From Limnoperna fortunei (Eukaryota > Mollusca > Bivalvia > Mytilida > Modiolidae), in assembly GCA_944474755.1 (NCBI GenBank), contig OX104124.1:620001-684000 (forward strand): a stretch of 64,000 bases of DNA, in the 5' to 3' direction. Every line of letters starts with the position of its first letter. Positions within the stretch are counted from its first letter, which is position 1. The translations under genes were made by a program, and so were the position numbers. Below, piece after piece: positions 23,044 to 34,621 of the stretch. The notes below the pieces were generated by a model. That model ran no database searches and was not told the DNA's origin. It saw only the letters and a program-made list of their open reading frames with translations.

Positions 23044-25310
23044 ATTCTAATGACTCATATCTAAACGAATCTCAATGTGATACGTCCGTTTAAGATTATT
23101 AGTAATTGAAAAAAATGTAATATTTAGAGGAAGATGATACATCTACATTATACCATTGATTTGAATGATCTCCAATACTTAATGGACATACTATTTAGAA
23201 GCATATCTTTATAAATCTTATGAACAATATGGCAGGTTAGTCGCAAATATTATCTTTATTACCCGACGTTTATCTGTGAAAAATATTTATTACAACTTAC
23301 TAGTGATCAAATTGTTCAGCATAATTTAATGATTTATTATTCAATGGCAAATTATGAATTAAGCTGTGTAAACCGTTGTACCCAAATTTTGAAAACATAT
23401 CTGTAAATATGTAACCAAACATTTTTTGGAATTAAAAATACGCTGTTGCAATGCAAATTTCAATTTAATTCAAACATTAACATAGCTAGCTTTTTACGGG
23501 TTGAAAGCGTACTGCTGCTACGTTACTCGTGCGTTTAGTGATTGATGCATTCAAAAATGGATCACACGGTACAAAAGGTTACTTCCTTTATTAACTAATA
23601 AATGTAATATCAATAAAACTATAGTTTACCTAAATTAATGTCATTAACGATAAATAGGTTTTTTATAAAGAAAGTTTAAAATCGCACAATATTAACGCGA
23701 GTTATGCAGGATTGACAACATATTCGTCATGTTTAGAGGACATATTTTTCAACAGACTGTTGGTATTCCAATGAGTACTAATTGTCATCCTCTCCTCTCC
23801 GACCTGTTTTTGTACTCTTATGAGGCTGAATTCCTAGAAGGCCTACCGAAGACGAAAGAAAAGACACTGGCCCAAGCCTTTAATTTAACATTTCGCTATA
23901 TTGATGATGTTTTTTGGTGACTATTTACATTCAATTTACCCTAGCGAGCTTGAAATTAAAGACACCACCAATACACTAAGGTCAGACTCTTATTGAGACC
24001 TACTTCTAGAAAGAGACTCAGGAAAACTACAAACTAGACTCTACGACAAATGTTATGACTTGAACTTTCCAATTGTCCTCTTCCCGTTCATCGACAGCAA
24101 CATTCCAGCAGCTCCAGCGTATAGTGTGTATATTTCACAACTTATACGTTATTATAGATCATGCGATCGGTATTCTGATTTTCTAGACCGATCACTGCTG
24201 TTGACTGCTAAACTACTCAAACAAGGGTTGTCTGTACCTAGGTTGATGTTATCTCTCCAGAAATTCTATGGTCGTCACCATGACTTAATAGATCTTAATC
24301 GGAAATCAGTGTCTCAAATATTTTCGCTGAGTCATAGGTAGTGATTCCTATTCCTGGATTTGACTTTTCCCTGGATATGACAGTGAGTAACTCGATGGGT
24401 GTCTAATTAGAGGCAGGCATTGCTTACTCGTCCGGAGCACCTGAGTGCACGCATGGTTTTTATTGGGTTCGGGTTACTCTGTTTCTGTGTTTTATTTTTT
24501 TGGGTTTTGTGTTGTGTTTGTCTATATCCGGATTTCTAACTGTCCCTTGACTTTTGGCTAATGTTGTTCGGTCGGTTTTCTTTGCTATTTTCTTAAATGT
24601 TTTAACGGACGAGCCTCTGTCGAGCTCGAAATTACATAAAAATGCATAAAGAGAGTAGAAATCAAGCTCGAGTTATGAAACATTTTTCTCTAATGATTCC
24701 GTACGGTATATTTCTCAAGCAGTGTAACGGCACCCGCTTACACAGAGATTTCCCTTTCGTTACATTATGACGTCAAAAGTTGTTGGAAGTGAAAAACTTT
24801 GCAACGTCATACATATATCAAAACAAAGTGATACACAATGGACGATAATCTAGTCAGACGAGTCTTTTTTATATCACTCTTTCATAGCACATCGTCTATG
24901 GAGTGATATCTCAAAATACGCAATCGTTCGGAAATAAAATAAAAAAGCACAAAATAAGAGAAACCAGGTAATACAATGTACTACGACAGACGCGCGTTTT
25001 ATTTATTTCAGACTGACCAGTGGCGCTCGAACCCAAAATATATTAACAGCCACAATAATTAAAATGTTGTAGAGTAATTGATTATAAAAATATTTTATAG
25101 TAGTATAAGTCAAATTAATAGATTTATATGGATGCTTATTTCACAGAAATGATCGATATATTAGTTAAAATCGCTGAAATTGTTTTGCTTTCGTTGATAA
25201 CATGGCTCCTGTGTGTTGTTTACAAAACTATTTCACAGTAAAAAAGCTGGCGCAATTATGTCCTTGGCACTTTTTATGTTATTTGTTTGTTGTTAATTCT
25301 TACAGCTGAC
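23040..25310. repeat. Large diverged direct repeat, copy 1 (interrupted)
   Basis: Landmarks in order: TGACTCATATCTAAACGAAT at about 23051; TAACGCGAGTTATG ending at 23706; an RT-A insertion; GACGAGCCTC near 24607; GTCAAATTAATAGATTTATA near 25107; AAATCGCTGAAATTG near 25168. The same landmarks occur in the same order at 25325-26470. Confidence 0.75.
23707..24592 (+). mobile_element. RT-A element, 5'-truncated, with inferred insertion boundaries
   Basis: Starts at GATTGACAACATATTCGTC (the DNIFV region of the RT), followed by HIFQQTVGIPMSTNCHPLL and FRYIDDVFW at 23729-23920. The family C-terminus ([20 protein letters not shown] onwards) follows at 24060-24341, then the 3' tail ending TTTGCTATTTTC. 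The direct-repeat partner at about 25925 reads GAGTTATG-TG-TTAAATGTTATAAC without the element, so the insert is about 886 bp. The frame is broken between the two coding parts. Confidence 0.82.
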
Positions 25311-25324
25311 CGAATGAAATCTGT

Positions 25325-26470
25325 AAATGGAATTCTTATGACTCATATCTAAACGAATTTCAATGTAATACGTTCGTTTAGGATTATAAGTAATTGAAAA
25401 AATGTAATATTTAGAGGAAGATAATACATCTACATGATACCATCGATTTGAATGATCTCCAATACTTCATGGACGACATAATATTTAGAAGCATATCTTT
25501 ATTAGTCTAATGAATAATATGGCAGGTTAGTCGCAATATTATTTTGATTACCCGACTTTTATCGGTGAAAACTATTTATTTCAACTTACTAGTGGTCAAT
25601 TTGTTCAGCTTAATTTAATGATTTATTACTATATGGCAAATTATGTATCAAACAGTGTAAACCGTTGTACCCAATTATTGAAAATATATCTGTAAATATG
25701 AAAGCAAACCTCCTTTTTTCGAATTGAAAATACTCAATTTAATTCAAAAATGCACAGACTAGATTTTTACGGGTTAAAAGCGTACTGCTGCTACGTTAAT
25801 CGTGCCTTTAAATCATGGATCACATGGTACAAAAGGTTACTTCCTTTATGAACTAATTAATGTAATATTAATAAAACTATAGTTTACCCACCTTAAGTTC
25901 ATCAAAAAAATAACGCGAGTTATGTGTTAAATGTTATAACAGGCGAGCCTGCGTTCCATTATGACGTCAACAGTGGTTAGTAGTGAAAAACGTTGCAACG
26001 TCACAGATAACTCAAAACACAGTGATGAACAATTAACGATAATCGAGGAAGACGAATCTATTTTTATATCAATTTTTTATATCACATCGTCTAGGGTGTG
26101 ATATCTCAAAATACACAATCGTTCGGGAATTTAATGAAACATCATACATATAAGAAAAACTAGGTTATACAATTTACTATCAGACACGCTTTTCTACTGT
26201 TAAAAAAATTAAGATTTAATAGTAATTTCTAATATTTAAATTGTCATCAAAGATATTGCTTTAGTATGTCAAATTAATAGATTTTTATGGGTGCTTATGC
26301 CACAGAAATGATTGATAGATTAGTTAAAATCGATGATGGAAAATTGTTTTTTGTTGTTGTTTACATGGCGACGGGGGTGTTGTTTCCATGGCGCGCGAGT
26401 GTTGCTTCCATGGCGTCGGGGGGCGTTGTTTCCAAAATTATTCCATATTAAATAGCTGGCGCAATTTTCT
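25325..26470. repeat. Large diverged direct repeat, copy 2 (uninterrupted)
   Basis: Partner of 23040-25310 without the RT-A insertion. It also lacks about 140 bp present at 24620-24760. Substitutions are frequent, so the duplication is old. Confidence 0.75.
26350..26450. repeat. GC-rich short tandem repeat (GTTGTTTCCATGGCG type)
   Basis: Three to four imperfect units of about 26 bp, each with TTGTTTCCATGGCG and a CGGGGG or CGCGAG block. This is a GC island in very AT-rich surroundings, absent from the equivalent part of the other repeat copy (about 25200), where a single unit-like piece ACATGGCTCCTGTG is seen. Confidence 0.6.
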
Positions 26471-27845
26471 TCTGCGCAGTTTTAATGCTCTCTTTCCAGT
26501 TTATTCAACATGGACTTAAATTCTGACAAAGAAAAATAATTTTTAATAGAATAAAAGTACACATACTGAAGGAAATACATATACCTATACTTACATGTGA
26601 CAATGTGAGGGCAACTATAATATAAGATAACAATTACGTGTGAGGACGATCTTTAATTATATTTTAACAGTATTCATATGATTATTTTGAATATATATTT
26701 CTAACTTATACCAAATCTTGGTTCCAGTCATATTTCCCAGATATACAATTTTTCTGATTTTTTTTCAAATATTAAATGGGGTTTTAAATTAATAACAAAC
26801 GCTTAAACAAATGAATTCTACCGGATACTAGGACAGCTCGCATGACCTGACTGTTTAACGCAGTCCCAGATAGATACGGTACATGTATATGGACGATATG
26901 GAAAACCCCCTCCATGGTGGTGTCCAGGCACAATACAGAAAACCTTATCACAGGCCATAAAAGGTAGCAAATGTGACGACTCCCCATTTAGTTTCATGCT
27001 AAAGACACATTTGCAGATGTTGAAAAAGTAGGCTAAGCAAATTTGAACCACAAAAGCAACACTCTGCATGTCTGTCAAATTCTCCATTGGTTTTCAGTTG
27101 CATCATGCAGTCTTAACTTAAAAGTAACAGGTTTTTTAAGATTTATTTTTTAGAAAGTGATGTTATCACAATTTTTTGTTTAACCTCAACGGGATTCAAA
27201 CTCACACTGTTGTGACAATGTGGCACCCATTCGTCTACAGTGTGTTCAGCGGTCTAATCCCCTCGTCCAAATCCGCTATATAAAAATAAAGCTTCATTAA
27301 CCGAGGTGACTCATAAACATAGACATAGTATATGTATACTAGCGTGTGACGATGTAATTTTCGTAACCAATACGTATTAACCTGAGAGCAATCTAACTCA
27401 GCCTTTCAAATATTTACACAAATGGTACCAGGGCATTGAAAATTACATCTTGACATGTAAGGGCTGTTTAGTCGGTGCATGTGCAACGTGTACGTCGTGG
27501 AGAACACTTCGCTCATTCACTAAGCTACTGGACGTACTTGAAAGAATACACTCAAGACCAATTTTCTCATTGCAACCATACCTTCTTGCCGTTTCTTGTT
27601 CTCATATACAGTAGTATTTTCTTTGTCTACTGTAAGGTGCTAATAAGCTAGGATTGTTGGCGCTATGTAATATTTTCTCGATAAATCGAACTCCCATAGA
27701 TTGAATGATCAGGTTAATTGAAATAAAAAATAAGTCCTAAAGTAATTGTTTGAGGTCTTTATATTTTATATGTGTATTTTTTCTTTAAAGAACACATCTT
27801 TAGCGTTATATCAATACATACGTTGTTGTTGGAACAGAAAAGACG
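26471..27845. other. Spacer with one unassigned - strand ORF (27087-26818)
   Basis: The 89-residue - strand frame MENLTDMQSVAFVVQICL... contains HHHGGGFPYRPYTC and several cysteines. I do not recognise it, and it could be part of an exon or chance. The segment 27190-27270 has tRNA-like words on the - strand (GTGAGTTTGAATCCCGTTG) but no convincing cloverleaf. Confidence 0.25.
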
Positions 27846-28334
27846 GTGAAAACAAAAGGATTACTAGTATTAAATATCACCAATGACTTTACAGCTTACC
27901 ATGATCTAATTATAAGAATAATTAATGGTAGTTTTGGGGAGGGACTAGAGATGGTGAGCAGTGACGTTGATCTTTGTGAATGTTTTGCGGTTTGTCAATA
28001 TTTACGAAACACCGATAATAGGATATTTGATTATGGATATGAATGACACAAAACCAGGATTTTCGAAATTATGTTTCATTAGAGGGAATTCGCCATTTTT
28101 TGGAGTTGCATTCAAAAAGATGGTGATTTATATTTGCTAAATAATTCTTTTGTAAAGATTTTAAAAGGGTTTGGAATAAAATATAATGTTGTACACGGAC
28201 CATGTCTGTCAGACGAAGATGGTCAGTTTGACCACGCCTTCTGCTTTCGCTGCAAATCATGGATAAAACCTGCGAAGGAAATGATCCATCGTGCACAAAA
28301 TGAATGGTCAAGTGAAAGTATAAAATCATATATA
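27846..28334 (+). pseudogene. Mab-21/cGAS-like nucleotidyltransferase relic, interrupted by a transposon
   Basis: Three pieces in order resemble Mab-21 domain proteins, the family that includes cGAS and cGAS-like receptors. First, IINGSFGEGLEMVSSDVDLC at about 27918-27977 gives the nucleotidyltransferase signature: the GS motif, then EGLEM, then SD-V-D with both acidic residues. Second, after a frameshift near 28035, DMNDTKPGFSKLCFIRGNSP. Third, after a second shift near 28105, CIQKDGDLYLLNNSFV, then VVHGPCLSDEDGQFDHAF and CFRCKSWIKPA. The coding sense stops at SIKSYI, where the terminus CAGTCCCTGG of a TA-flanked element begins at 28335. The usual C-terminal helical part was not found downstream. 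Bivalves have expanded sets of these genes, which sense nucleic acid in the cytosol. This copy cannot make an intact protein. Confidence 0.72.
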
Positions 28335-28740
28335 CAGTCCCTGGAACGTATAAGTTAACAAAACGCACGATGCACGAACGATGTACGAACGATATACGGA
28401 CGATATACGCACGATATACGAATGATGTACGCACGATGCACGAAACGATATACGATACGATATACGATAGAAACGATGAGACGGCGTTTATCGTTTTAAC
28501 AGATCGTTTCGTCTATCGTATGGTATATCGTATCGTGCAACGTTTCGTTTATCGCATGGTTTATCGTATGGTGCATCGTTTCTTATGTCGTCATTACAGG
28601 GTTGAATTATTGTTCTTGGTATAAATGGTTTATTTTTTAGTATTTTCTTCAGTATTAAAGGCATTACTAGTTTTACTAAATACATAATAATTTAAAGGGT
28701 ACTTAATTGATAACGGAGCACAATCATGTGCGTAAAATTT
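28335..28740 (+). mobile_element. CGATGTACG-array transposon, copy A (left end only)
   Basis: Begins with the family terminus CAGTCCCTGGAACGTATAAG right after a TA. It continues with direct units of the type CGATGTACGAACGATATACG, then from about 28500 with units of the type ATCGTATGGTTTATCGT. The following unique part (AATGGTTTATT..., CAGTATTAAAGGCATTAC, ACATAATAATTTA) is homologous to 48990-49110 in copy B. No matching right end with TA flank is seen nearby. Confidence 0.7.
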
Positions 28741-29875
28741 AGCATCCGTATATAACGCTTTGTATTTTGTTATGGAACTTCGTTGCTTAATAACATTACT
28801 TTGACCTCTGTTTTAAATAAATTTTTAAAAAATGACTTAAACCTTATCTGCATTTCTTAATAAAAGCGTTTACATTCATTCGATTGAAAAAGCCGAAAAA
28901 GTCAAACAATTCTGTCTATATGTTTTAAAAGCAGTAACTCCTATACATGTACCTTTCATCAAGTTCCTACCTTACTAAATGCGCCAGTCATTTACAAATT
29001 GTAACATTGTTCCGGTTAAACAAAATATTATACAACTTTTTCTGTTGCCGTATGTGTACCTGAAAATTTCCTTTTGTGCTAAGGGTAAATTAATTCAACA
29101 TAAATCTGAGATCCCTATCATTAAATATGTACTTTGTACCCAAGACGTATTTCCAAGCAATTCCAATCGCGACAATGTCTTTTAACAGTTTAATGCGTTG
29201 TTAATACACTTTAAAGCTAAAAATATTTGCACTTAAGTTTACCATGAGTTTAGGTTTTTGATTACCTGAAAAATAATTTGATTTCTTGTTTGAAGTTATA
29301 AGCCACTTTCAGCACTTTTCAGCATGGGGGTGAGGGGCGGCTCGAATTATTAATGGAGAAGGAATAGCGAGAACATGGTGGAAGCGCTTAACTTTTCGTC
29401 AAGGAAAGATGGATAAAGTCGAGCACACACTTTTTAGTTATTTTTTTGTTGCAAAGTATTTGAATATTTCTTCACAGCACTTTAATAATACAAGACCATA
29501 GATGCATTTTGTGTTCCAAATATACGTTTTTTTTTCAAGAAATTTCAATAAATAAAATACAATTTTAAAAATGAGCATTTACGTTTAGCTTCCTGGGGTG
29601 GAAAGGTGCACAAGTAAGATACGCTAATTGTTAATATGTTAATTGCAAGCACCACATGTAATAGAGGATAAAGTGTCCCTTTGAAGTGATTTTTTTAACA
29701 GTGTAATTTATATAACAACTTTATATATCTTTTGATAAGTACTCTAATTTCGAAGTAACGATGTCATACGGCCGACATCACATTTAGTTGATGGAAAGGT
29801 GGAGATACGTGTATTTATTTTAGATATCTCGTCAATTATCTGTTAGGGAAGATAAATAAAAAACTCTTCATTGTC
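28741..29875. other. Non-coding DNA; nothing recognised
   Basis: AT-rich. No repeat boundary or domain was recognised before the palindrome flank at 29876. Confidence 0.35.
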
Positions 29876-29989
29876 GGTATTTATATTTCATCGTTTTGAT
29901 AGAATGTTATTAGACATACGAGTAAATATTGTGGATTAATGTTATAATTTAAAATCAATTCGGATGCAAGTGGTCATATTCAAAGTTCG
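29876..29989. repeat. Left flank segment F of the palindrome
   Basis: This 114-bp segment reappears in reverse complement as the loop of the palindrome (31395-31508) with one or two differences. Confidence 0.85.
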
Positions 29990-30003
29990 AACAAATACAT
30001 GAA

Positions 30004-30034
30004 GTTTGTAATTAAACGAAAACTTGATGTATTT
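30004..30034. repeat. 31-bp direct repeat bounding the left arm
   Basis: GTTTGTAATTAAACGAAAAC plus CTTGATGTATTT occurs here, again at 31361-31391 at the far end of the left arm, and inverted at about 31512-31542. Upstream AAATACATGAAGTTT makes a small hairpin with its own end. Confidence 0.8.
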
Positions 30035-30211
30035 ATTGGTAAGGTGACCTATTTTTTCATTTTTCCTAGAATATTAGTATGAATTTTTCCATAAATATTA
30101 ATGAACTTAAAAATTATTCGGTTTATTATTTTCAACTTGTTTCGTGTAATCAGATTATGCAACTTATATGAACGAAACTTTTTACACAAAATATATTTGC
30201 GAAGTTGACCA

Positions 30212-30490
30212 CAGTCCCTGGAACGTATAAGTTAACGATTTTATCGTTCGTACATCGTGCTTTTATCGTTCGTACAACGTCCGTACATCGTTCGTACATC
30301 GTGCGTACATCGTTTGTATATGGTACTTTATACGTATAGTATATCGTGCATCGTTTTCACCAGCGTGCATCGTATGGTGGATTGTTTGTTCTATCGTTTA
30401 TCGTATGGCTTTCCGTTTATGTTAGCGTATATCGTATGGTTTATCGTACATCGTATGGTTTATCGTTTGCGTTATCGTTCGCCATATTAT
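30212..30490 (-). mobile_element. CGATGTACG-array transposon end, in left arm
   Basis: Terminus CAGTCCCTGGAACGTATAAG, then units read here as ATCGTTCGTACATCGTGC, then TATGGTTTATCGT units. The unit orientation matches the right end of copy B (49450-49594) read in reverse, so this is an inverted right-type end. It is flanked by CA, not TA. Confidence 0.7.
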
Positions 30491-30698
30491 TGTTCTGTCA
30501 AATTAGCATACATTTATAATGCTTGGGTAATTTGATTTTACATGTGCATCGTTATCTACGTTCAGTAAACTGTAAAGGATAATAACTGTGCATTATTAGT
30601 TTTTAAATAACTTTGAATCATTGATGTAAAAAAGTTTATTGAATTAAACAGGATCTGAATTTTTATTTTACATAATATAAACTGCAATTGAGTTGAAA

Positions 30699-30729
<31 letters not shown>

Positions 30730-30730
30730 G

Positions 30731-30777
<47 letters not shown>

Positions 30778-30779
30778 AT
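30699..30779. repeat. (AAAT)n microsatellite, expanded arm
   Basis: About 81 bp of AAAT units with one AAGT. The mirror site at about 32130-32152 is far shorter, which accounts for most of the arm length difference. Confidence 0.92.
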
Positions 30780-31394
30780 TAATTAATTAATATTCTTTAA
30801 GTCGATACGAATACATGGAACACACAACCAAGTTTTTTATTTAAAGTCAATATGGTTTATAAAAACGAACACCAGCTATCTCATGAGCTGTTTAACCAAC
30901 ATTGCCATAGGGAGCATGACCATTTATGTGTAGTTTATTTATGCACTTAAATGATACAAGTAATAAACAGGTACACTGAACAGGAGATATGATACCGATT
31001 TTTTAAATTAAATAAATTCATTGATAAATTATACATAAAATATTTACAATAGATGCTACAGATAGCAGTAACCGTTACTTGTGTACAATAGCTACAGTAA
31101 TGTAGCTCCGCCGACATAGAAACAATGTTCAAATGATTTAATTAATGTAGCTTTTGTGCGTAATTGCATGTATGAGACATTCCTATTTCAAAATGATTTT
31201 ATACCTTTTTTAGATTTTTTCTATATTTAATTTTGAGCTGTCTTATGGATGAGTATTTGTACATATTTGTAGGAGCCTGGTTTTGCATACGCATGTAACA
31301 AGGGGGACTAGTATATTATGTTTGTTAAAATATAAGGATTTTTCGTACGTACCTATGTTAGTTTGTAATTAAACGAAAACTTGATGTATTTGTT

Positions 31395-31508
31395 CGAACT
31401 TTGAATATGACCACTTGCATCCGAATTGATTTTAAATTATAAAATTAATCCACAATATTTACTCGTATGTCTAATAACATTCTATCAAAACGATGAAATA
31501 TAAATACC
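31395..31508. repeat. Palindrome loop: inverted copy of the left flank
   Basis: 114 bp, reverse complement of 29876-29989. The right arm starts directly after it. Confidence 0.9.
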
Positions 31509-32813
31509 AACAAATACATCAAGTTTTCGTTTAATTACAAACTAACATAGGTACGTACGAAAAATCCTTATATTTTAACAAACATAATATACTAGTCCCC
31601 CTTGTTACATGCGTATGCAAAACCAGGCTCCTACAAATATGTACAAATACTCATCCATAAGACAGCTCAAAATTAAATATAGAAAAAATCTAAAAAAGGT
31701 ATAAAATCATTTTGAAATAGGAATGTCTCATACATGCAATTACGCACAAAAGCTACATTAATTAAATCATTTGAACATTGTTTCTATGTCGGCGGAGCTA
31801 CATTACTGTAGCTATTGCACACAAGTGTAACGGTTACTGCTATCTGTAGCATCTATTGTAAATATTTTATGTATAATTTATCAATGAATTTATTTAATTT
31901 AAAAAATCGGTATCATATCTCCTGTTCAGTGTACCTGTTTATTACTTGTATCATTTAAGTGCATAAATAAACTACACATAAATGGTCATGCTCCCTATGG
32001 CAATGTTGGTTAAACAGCTCATGAGATAGCTGGTGTTCGTTTTTATAAACCATATTGACTTTAAATAAAAAAACTTTGTTGTGTGTTCCATGTATTCGTA
32101 TCGACTTAAAAGAATATTAATTAATTAATTAATTTATTTATTTATTTCAACTCAATTGCAGTTTATATTATGTAAAATAAAAATTCAGATCCTGTTTAAT
32201 TCAATAAACTTTTTTACATCTCAATGATTCAAAGTTATTTAAAAACTAATAATGCACAGTTATTATCCTTTACAGTTTACTGAACGTAGATAACGATGCA
32301 CATGTAAAATCAAATTACCCAAGCATTATAAATGTATGCTAATTTGACAGAACAATAATATGGCGAACGATAACGCAAACGATAAACCATACGATGTACG
32401 ATAAACCATACGATATACGCTAACATAAACGGAAAGCCATACGATAAACGATAGAACAAACAATCCACCATACGATGCACGCTGGTGAAAACGATGCACG
32501 ATATACTATACGTATAAGGTACCATATACAAACGATGTACGCACGATGTACGAACGATGTACGGACGTTGTACGAACGATAAAAGCACGATGTACGAACG
32601 ATAAAATCGTTAACTTATACGTTCCAGGGACTGTGGTCAACTTCGCAAATATATTTTGTGTAAAAAGTTTCGTTCATATAAGTTGCATGTTCTGATTACA
32701 CGATACAAGTTGAAAATAATAAACCGAATAATTTTTAAGTTCATTAATATTTATGGAAAAATTCATACTAATATTCTAGGAAAAATGAAAAAATAGGTCA
32801 CCTTACCAATAAA
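31509..32813. repeat. Right arm of the 2.8-kb palindrome
   Basis: About 1305 bp, inverted copy of 30032-31394. Visible differences include TATTGCACACAAGTG against TATTGTACACAAGT and AAAAACTTTGTTG against AAAAAACTTGGTTG (compared in the same sense). Confidence 0.93.
32330..32633 (+). mobile_element. CGATGTACG-array transposon right end, in right arm
   Basis: Mirror of 30212-30490. It ends CTTATACGTTCCAGGGACTG at 32633, followed by TG rather than TA. Confidence 0.7.
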
Positions 32814-33889
32814 CTATCATCCATGCAACATTCTGCAAAATGATCTTCGCATACGAAGTTGTTGCTGCTTTGGACATAGTCTATAGTAGAAGTCTTTAAA
32901 CTGGTTAACTACTTGTTACACAAGTAGGGTTTTTGCTTAAACCAGGAATGCGAAACGTAATCTTGCCAGAACCTCGTCTTACAGTACAACCTTCTGTTAT
33001 TTGCCGTTTCGCGTTATTATCATAAGGTACTTGGATGTCAATGGATCTCTAGTATCGCCCTCAAGTAACGAAATAGTGACAGGAAAAAATGATAAAATAT
33101 CAAGAAGCAAAAGCGTTTCTTTTTATTTAAAGAAAAACATATCAAATTTTCATTATTTCGCGAAGTTTCCCTTTAAGATTTATTCAGTATAATGTTTAAT
33201 ACTTATGTTGTTTTCTGATTGGGTCAAAGGTGGTTACATGTGAAGCTATGAAATGAATGAAGTTTTAAAAATAGGTAAGTTTTTGTCAGATATTGCAAGA
33301 GGAAATTTTGGAAATCGTTTTCACAGTTAATTATTTTTACATTCAGTGCAATTACAAATTAAATATAAAAGTGGGATTCTCTCAAATGTTCAAACTAGTA
33401 AAAATAAAATAAAAATTGATCACGGATTTATATGGAATATATTTTTGTAATGTTAAAGAAAATTGATAAATTTCATAGTCGGAAAAACGCTTAACAATGT
33501 TAGACAAATGTAAATCACAAAAATGTTAATGTGTTCGATCATGTCTAAACAAATACTACTGTTTTACTTGCAATTAAACGTCAGTTTAAAACACAGTTTT
33601 ATTTACTAAATTTAATATTTCGGGAACCAGTGAAAAGATATACTGCTTATTTTTGAATAAAAATGAACGATGAATAAAATGCAGAACAAAGCAAATTAGT
33701 TCACAATGAAGAGGATATAATTTAAATTAAAAAATAATTAAACATATGATAACAGATTTCCAATGAACTGTAGAGTTACAATTCTTAATAATACAGAACT
33801 TCAAATACTGAATTAAGCATTAAGACCTTTTGTTTTTTTATTATTTTTTCTTTATTTATTTTAACTAATCTGGTACAAGAAAACTAACA
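32814..33889. other. Non-coding DNA; nothing recognised
   Basis: No continuation of the Mab-21 relic and no domain was recognised. Confidence 0.35.
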
Positions 33890-34080
33890 AGGAAAGTAAC
33901 CCCAACAACAAGAAACGAAATGAATGGATTTTTACAAATCCGGATATAGATACACATATGAAACACTAAACAAAAATCAGAAGGTGAGTAGTCCGAACCC
34001 CAAAAAAACTCATGGGTGCATAGTAAAATGTGCTTGTCTCGAATTACACATACGTTGAGTTACTTTTTGTCATGTGCAGA
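33890..34080 (-). mobile_element. RT-A 3' tail fragment
   Basis: CCAACAACAAGAAACG, TTACAAATCCGGATATAGA, AACCCCAAAAAAACTCATGG and GTGCTTGTCTCGAATTACAC match the tail of the elements at 1200 and 54300 in the same orientation. Confidence 0.6.
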
Positions 34081-34621
34081 AAAAATTCTAATTCATCAAT
34101 AGGAAATAATATCTATGAATTAGCAAAGATATCACAGAAAAAGCAACGTTTTATAAAATTATTAGCTCAAAATATCATTGACTTCAAATATATAAAGTGT
34201 GTTCCAATTTATACAAATTATTATTTTCAATGGAGCATACATCGGTAGTGTTCAGCTGCATTTCTTGGTAAAAAAAATAAAATTAACGGCGACTTCAATT
34301 ATCGGTAGGATACCTTCAAACAAAACATAATGCTGTTGCATGGTCCTTTTCCATGACTGAACTTTAAACACTTAGAGCAGGGCAAAGAAGAAACCAATTT
34401 TCATTTAGAGACTTTTAAGTTTAAATGCATTCAGTTTTAACCGACTGTTTGATCTTTTAGCAGCAAATCTATGACTTTTGAAATACCCTAATGTTTAAGA
34501 TATTTACACATTTCGTTGTATGTGATTCAGTGAGATCATTGTTTCTGTACCTATTACTACCTTTTGGGAATTTGGCCTGAGATATTTAATTCAAGTATTT
34601 TCTTTAGTTTAATTTTATTTT
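34081..34621. other. Non-coding DNA; nothing recognised
   Basis: AT-rich with no recognised feature. Confidence 0.35.

Larger units (their letters stand above)
30032..31394. repeat. Left arm of a 2.8-kb palindrome
   Basis: About 1363 bp. Its reverse complement is 31509-32813 with only scattered differences plus a microsatellite length change. It holds a CGATGTACG-array end at 30212-30490, an (AAAT)n tract at 30699-30779, and otherwise non-coding sequence. Confidence 0.93.

Noticed and set aside
27181..27275. Possible tRNA gene on the - strand
   Set aside because: A B-box-like GAGTTTGAATCCC is present, but I could not build acceptor and anticodon stems. More likely SINE debris.
28069..28685. 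Long open frames on both strands rich in Arg/Tyr/Val/His
   Set aside because: They are translations of the CGATGTACG word array. The period keeps stops out of several frames, and there is no domain or splice support.
30257..32588. Two identical 92-residue frames in opposite orientation
   Set aside because: They are the two arms of the palindrome across the word array, not a duplicated gene.
28335..32633. One 4.3-kb element from the left end at 28335 to the right end at 32633
   Set aside because: The end types fit, but the right flank is TG rather than TA and the Mab-21 relic does not resume after it.
29876..32813. Pure assembly artefact as the explanation of the palindrome
   Set aside because: The circular-permuted order, base differences between arms and unequal microsatellite are not expected from a simple fold-back chimera. 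It cannot be excluded without reads.
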